Of a stretch of DNA of 64,000 nucleotides, positions 60,201-64,000 are shown piece by piece. Numbering within the stretch: position 1 is the first letter of the stretch; every line of letters begins with the position of its first letter. This DNA is from Notamacropus eugenii (Eukaryota; Chordata; Mammalia; Diprotodontia; Macropodidae), in the NCBI RefSeq assembly GCF_028372415.1, contig NW_027325120.1:811501-875500 (forward strand). Reading direction: 5' to 3'. Made by a program: the position numbers and the translations under genes. The notes beneath the pieces are model-generated. The model ran no database searches. It was not told where the DNA came from and was given only the letters and a program-made list of their open reading frames with translations.

Positions 60201-63200
60201 TGAGTATAGAATTGGAATTTGAAACATGAATTTACAATTGGGATTTCAAAGTAGAATTAGGGTTAGTAAGATATAACCGAAATTTGGAATATAAGTTTTA
60301 GTATCAAATTGCAATGTGAAAATTAGAATAGGAATTTGGAAAAAGAATTTGGAATAAGTATTCAGAATTAGAACATGGAACTTGAACTTGGACGTGGAAT
60401 TTTGAATTGGAATATGGAATTGGAATCAATAATGGGAATTTTGAATTAGACTATGGAAGGGGAATTCGGAAGTGGAATTTCAATTTTAATTTGATATTGA
60501 AATTTGAGCATGGAATTGGAATTTGCCCCATGAATTCAGACTAAGAATTTTAAATTAGAATTTGGGGTAAAATTTTACTGTTAGCATTTGGATTTAGAAT
60601 TTGAGTACGTAATTTTAAAGTGAGATTTGGATTTAGAACCTACATTTTGGAATAACAGTTTAAAAGAGGAGTTTGAAATTGGAATTTAGAATGAGACTAA
60701 TAGAAATGAATTTGGAAGAGGAAATCAGTTTTGATTTGTTAATGAAATTTGAGTATTGAATTGGAGTTTGAAACATGAATATACAATTGGTATTTCAAAG
60801 CAGAATTTGGATTGACAAGGTATAACTGAAATTTGGAATCGAAATTTTACTATCAAATTACAATGTGAAAATTGAAATAGGAATTTGGAATAAGAATTCA
60901 GAATTGAAATATGGAATTGTAATTTAGAAGTGGAATTTGGAATTGGAATTTAGAATTATAATTTGCAATTGGAATTAACAATTAGAATTTTGAATTAGAC
61001 AAGGGAAGAGCAATTTGGCAGTGTAATTCCAAATTTAATTTGGCAATGAAATTTGAGCATGGAATTGAAATTTGCACCATCAATTTAGACTAAGAATCTG
61101 AAATTAGAATTTGGGATAAAATTTTAGAATTAAAATTTGGAATTAGAATTTGAGTATTTAATTTTGATGTGAAACTCGAAATAAGAACCTAGATTTTGGA
61201 ATTACAGTTTGAAATAGGAGTTTGAAAGTGGAATTTGGAATTAGACTATGACAAGAAATTGAGAAGTGGAACTTCAGTTTTCATTTGGTGTTGAAATACA
61301 GGTATAGAATTGGAATTTGACATAAGACTTTATAATTGGAATTTAAAAGTAGAATTTGGATTAATAAGATATAATTGGAATTTGAAATCAGAATTTTAGT
61401 ATGAAATTGAAATGTGAAATGTGGAATACGGATTTGGGATAAGCATTTGGAATAAGAATTCAGAATTGGAATATCGAACAAGATTTTGGAAATGAAATTC
61501 AGAATTGGAATTTGGTATTGGAATTTGGAACAGGAATTTGGTATTGGAATTAAGAATTGGAATTTTTAATTAGACTATGGAAGAGGATTTTGGAAGTGGA
61601 ATTTCGATTTAATTTGGTGTTGAAATTTAAGCATTGAATTGGAATTTGCAACCTTAATTTAGAATACGAATTTGAAATAAAAATTTGGAGCAAAGCTTAG
61701 GATTAAAATTTGGAATTAGACTTTTTGCATTTGACGTTAAGGAGAAATTGGGAATAGGAACTTTAATTTGGAATTACAGTTCGAAATAGGGACTTGAAAT
61801 TGGAATTTGGAATTAGATTATGGAAAAGGAATTTCAAGGTGGAATTTCAGTTTTAATTTGTTATTGAAATTTGAGTATAGAATTTTAGTTTGAAACATGA
61901 ATTTACAGTTGGAATTTGAAAGTAGAATTTGGATTAATAATACAATTGGAATTTGTAATCAGAATTTTAATATGGAAATGAGGTGAAATGTGGTATAGGA
62001 TTTTGGAATTATATTTTGGAATAAGAAATAAGAATTGGAAACTGGAAATATACATTGGAATTGGAATATGGAATTAGAAGTTGGAAGAGCACTTTGAAAG
62101 CTGAATTTAAAATTGGAAGTTGGAACTGGATTTAGAAGTTGGAATTAGGAATCGGAATTGCGTACTAGACTATAGAAAAGGAATGTAGAAGTGGAATTTC
62201 AATTTTAATTTGGCATTGAATTTAGAGTTTGGACTTGGAAATTGCAACATGAATTTGGACTAGAAATTTGATATTAGGATTTGGGATAAAGATTTAGGGT
62301 TAAAATTTGAAATTGGAATGTTAGCATTTAATTTTAATGTGAAATATGAAATGGGAACCTAGATTTGGAAATAGAGTTTGAAATAGGATTTTGAACTCGT
62401 AATTTGGAATTACACTATGGAAAAGGAATTTGGAAGTTGAATTTCAATTTTCAATTGGTATTGAAATTTGAGTATGGAATTGGAATATAAAACATGAATT
62501 TACGATGGGAATTTGAAAGTAGACTTTGGGTTAGTTAGATATAATTGGAAGCTGCAATCGAAATTTTAGTTTGGAATTGAAATATGAAATGTGCAATAGG
62601 ATTTTGGAATTGAAATAAGAATTGGAATGTGTAACTTGAAGTTGGAAATAGAATTTAGCGTTGGGATATGGAACTAGAATTTGGAACCAGAATTCGGAAT
62701 TTGAATTAAGAATTGGAATTTGGATCAGGAATGTGAAACGGGAATACAGAAATGGAATTTTGACATGGAATTTAGAATTGGAATTTTGAATTGAATTATA
62801 GACCTGGAATTCGGGTTTGAATTAAGAATTGTAATTTCGAATTAGACTAATTAAGAGCATTTTGGAAGTGGAATTTCAATTTTAATTTGGTATTGGTATT
62901 TCAGCATGGAATTGGAATGTGCAACATGTATTTAGACTAGGAATTGGAAATTAGAATTTGGATTAAGGTTTTAGGATTAAAATTTGGAATTAGAATTTGA
63001 GTATTTAATTTTAATGTGACATTTGGAATAGGAACCTAGATTTTGCAATTACAGTATCAAATAGGAGTTTCAAATGGGAATTTGGAACTAGACTATAGAA
63101 GAGGAACTGGGAAGTGGAATTTCAGTTTTCATTTGTGATTGAAATATGAGTGTAGAACTGAAATTGGAAACATGAATTTAGAGTTCTAATTTGAAAGTAG

Positions 63201-64000
63201 AATTTGGATTAATAAGATAGAATTGGAAGGTGGAAACGGAATTTTAGAACGGAATTGAAATTTGAAATGTGGAATATGGTTTAAAATTACAATTTGTCAT
63301 AAGAAGTCAGAATTGGAAATTGGAACTGGAAGTTTGAAGTGGAATTTAGAATTGGAATGTAGAATTGGCATTTGGCACTGCAATTTGGAAGTGGAATTTC
63401 GATTTGGAATATGGAACTGAAATTTGGAAGTGGAATTTCAGTTTTGATTTGGTAATGATATTTGAGCATGTACTTGGAATTTGAAACATGAATTTACAGT
63501 TGGGATTTGAAAGTAGAATTTCGATTAAAAAAGGTATAATTGGAATTTGGAATTGAAATTTTAGTGTCGAATTGCAATATGAAAATTGAAATAAGAATTT
63601 AGAATTAGAATGTGGAATAAGAATTCAGAATTGGAATATGGAACTGGAAGTTTGAAGTGGAATTTGGAATTGGAGTTTGGAATGGAATTTGCAAGTGGAA
63701 TTAACAAGTGGAATTTTGAATTAGCCTATGGAAGAGGAATTTGGAAGTGGAATTCCAAATTTAATTTGGTATTGAAATTTGATTATAGAATTGGAACTTG
63801 CACCATGAATTTAGATTAGGAATATGAAATTAGAATTTGGGATAAAGTTTTAATATAAAAATTTGGATTTAGAAACTGAGTATGTAATTTTAATGTGAAA
63901 TTTCGATTTGGAACCTAGAGTTTGGAATAATAGATTGAAAAGGGGATTTAAAATTGGAATCTGGAATGAGACTTGTGGAAAGGAATTTGGAAGTGGAATT
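57229..64000. repeat. 13-bp-monomer satellite, inverted array
   Basis: Same satellite as 10018-22098 in reverse orientation (ggaattNggaattt-type units). The plus strand is now G-rich relative to C. It continues to the window end. Confidence 0.95.

Larger units (their letters stand above)
56285..64000 (-). repeat. Right arm of large inverted duplication (runs off window)
   Basis: Reverse complement of 15340-23042. It carries the L1 segment antisense (56285-57228), then satellite in opposite orientation (57229-64000). It has 13 bp not present in the left arm, within 62001-62020 (left equivalent near 17320): the left reads ccaaaatcc where the right, reversed, reads ccaaaatataattccaaaatcc. The outer end lies beyond 64000. 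Confidence 0.93.

Noticed and set aside
59608..63819. Matching frames in the right satellite block
   Set aside because: They are mirror copies of the left-arm frames and have the same repeat origin.

Overview
This is vertebrate nuclear DNA, most likely from a marsupial. The window is mostly satellite and retrotransposon sequence. It holds L1 and ORF1-only HAL1-type (half-LINE) elements with the marsupial-style 5' leader, tRNA/MIR-like and RTE-tailed SINEs of the kind I know from opossum, LTR remnants, and one intact class II olfactory receptor (OR) gene with two broken relatives. The marsupial call rests on remembered repeat families; I could not search a database, and I do not name a species.

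Layout. (1) 1-1058: an AT-rich satellite built on a 13-bp monomer. (2) 1059-10017: a non-satellite island with a possible minus-strand retrocopy (1800-2530), a probable solo LTR (2575-2830), a HAL1 element (3748-9343) that carries a second HAL1 nested inside its ORF1 (4982-7770), and a minus-strand remnant of an acidic protein gene (9390-10014). (3) 10018-22098: about 12 kb of the same satellite in the same orientation, with a looser 0.4-0.9 kb higher-order period. (4) 22099-33255: L1 remains, namely two decayed ORF2 copies and an older L1 split by a third, nearly intact HAL1 (27678-30585). (5) 33256-56284: low-repeat sequence with SINEs and microsatellites, the OR gene at 42076-43020, OR pseudogenes starting at 45144 and 48331, and an ERV with two LTRs and a short interior (51564-54173). 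(6) 56285-64000: an inverted copy of 15340-23042, made of L1 antisense and then satellite in opposite orientation, running off the window.

The most notable structure is the inverted duplication. The arms are at least 7.7 kb, nearly identical, and separated by a 33.2-kb spacer holding the OR cluster. The L1 in the left arm continues past the breakpoint, while in the right arm it stops next to a 66-bp pure purine tract, so the left side looks like the donor. The only indel I found between the arms is 13 bp, exactly one satellite monomer.

The only gene I regard as functional is the OR at 42076-43020. The other long reading frames are retrotransposon remnants, pseudogenes, or by-products of the satellite's 13-bp period, which gives 13-residue periodic translations.
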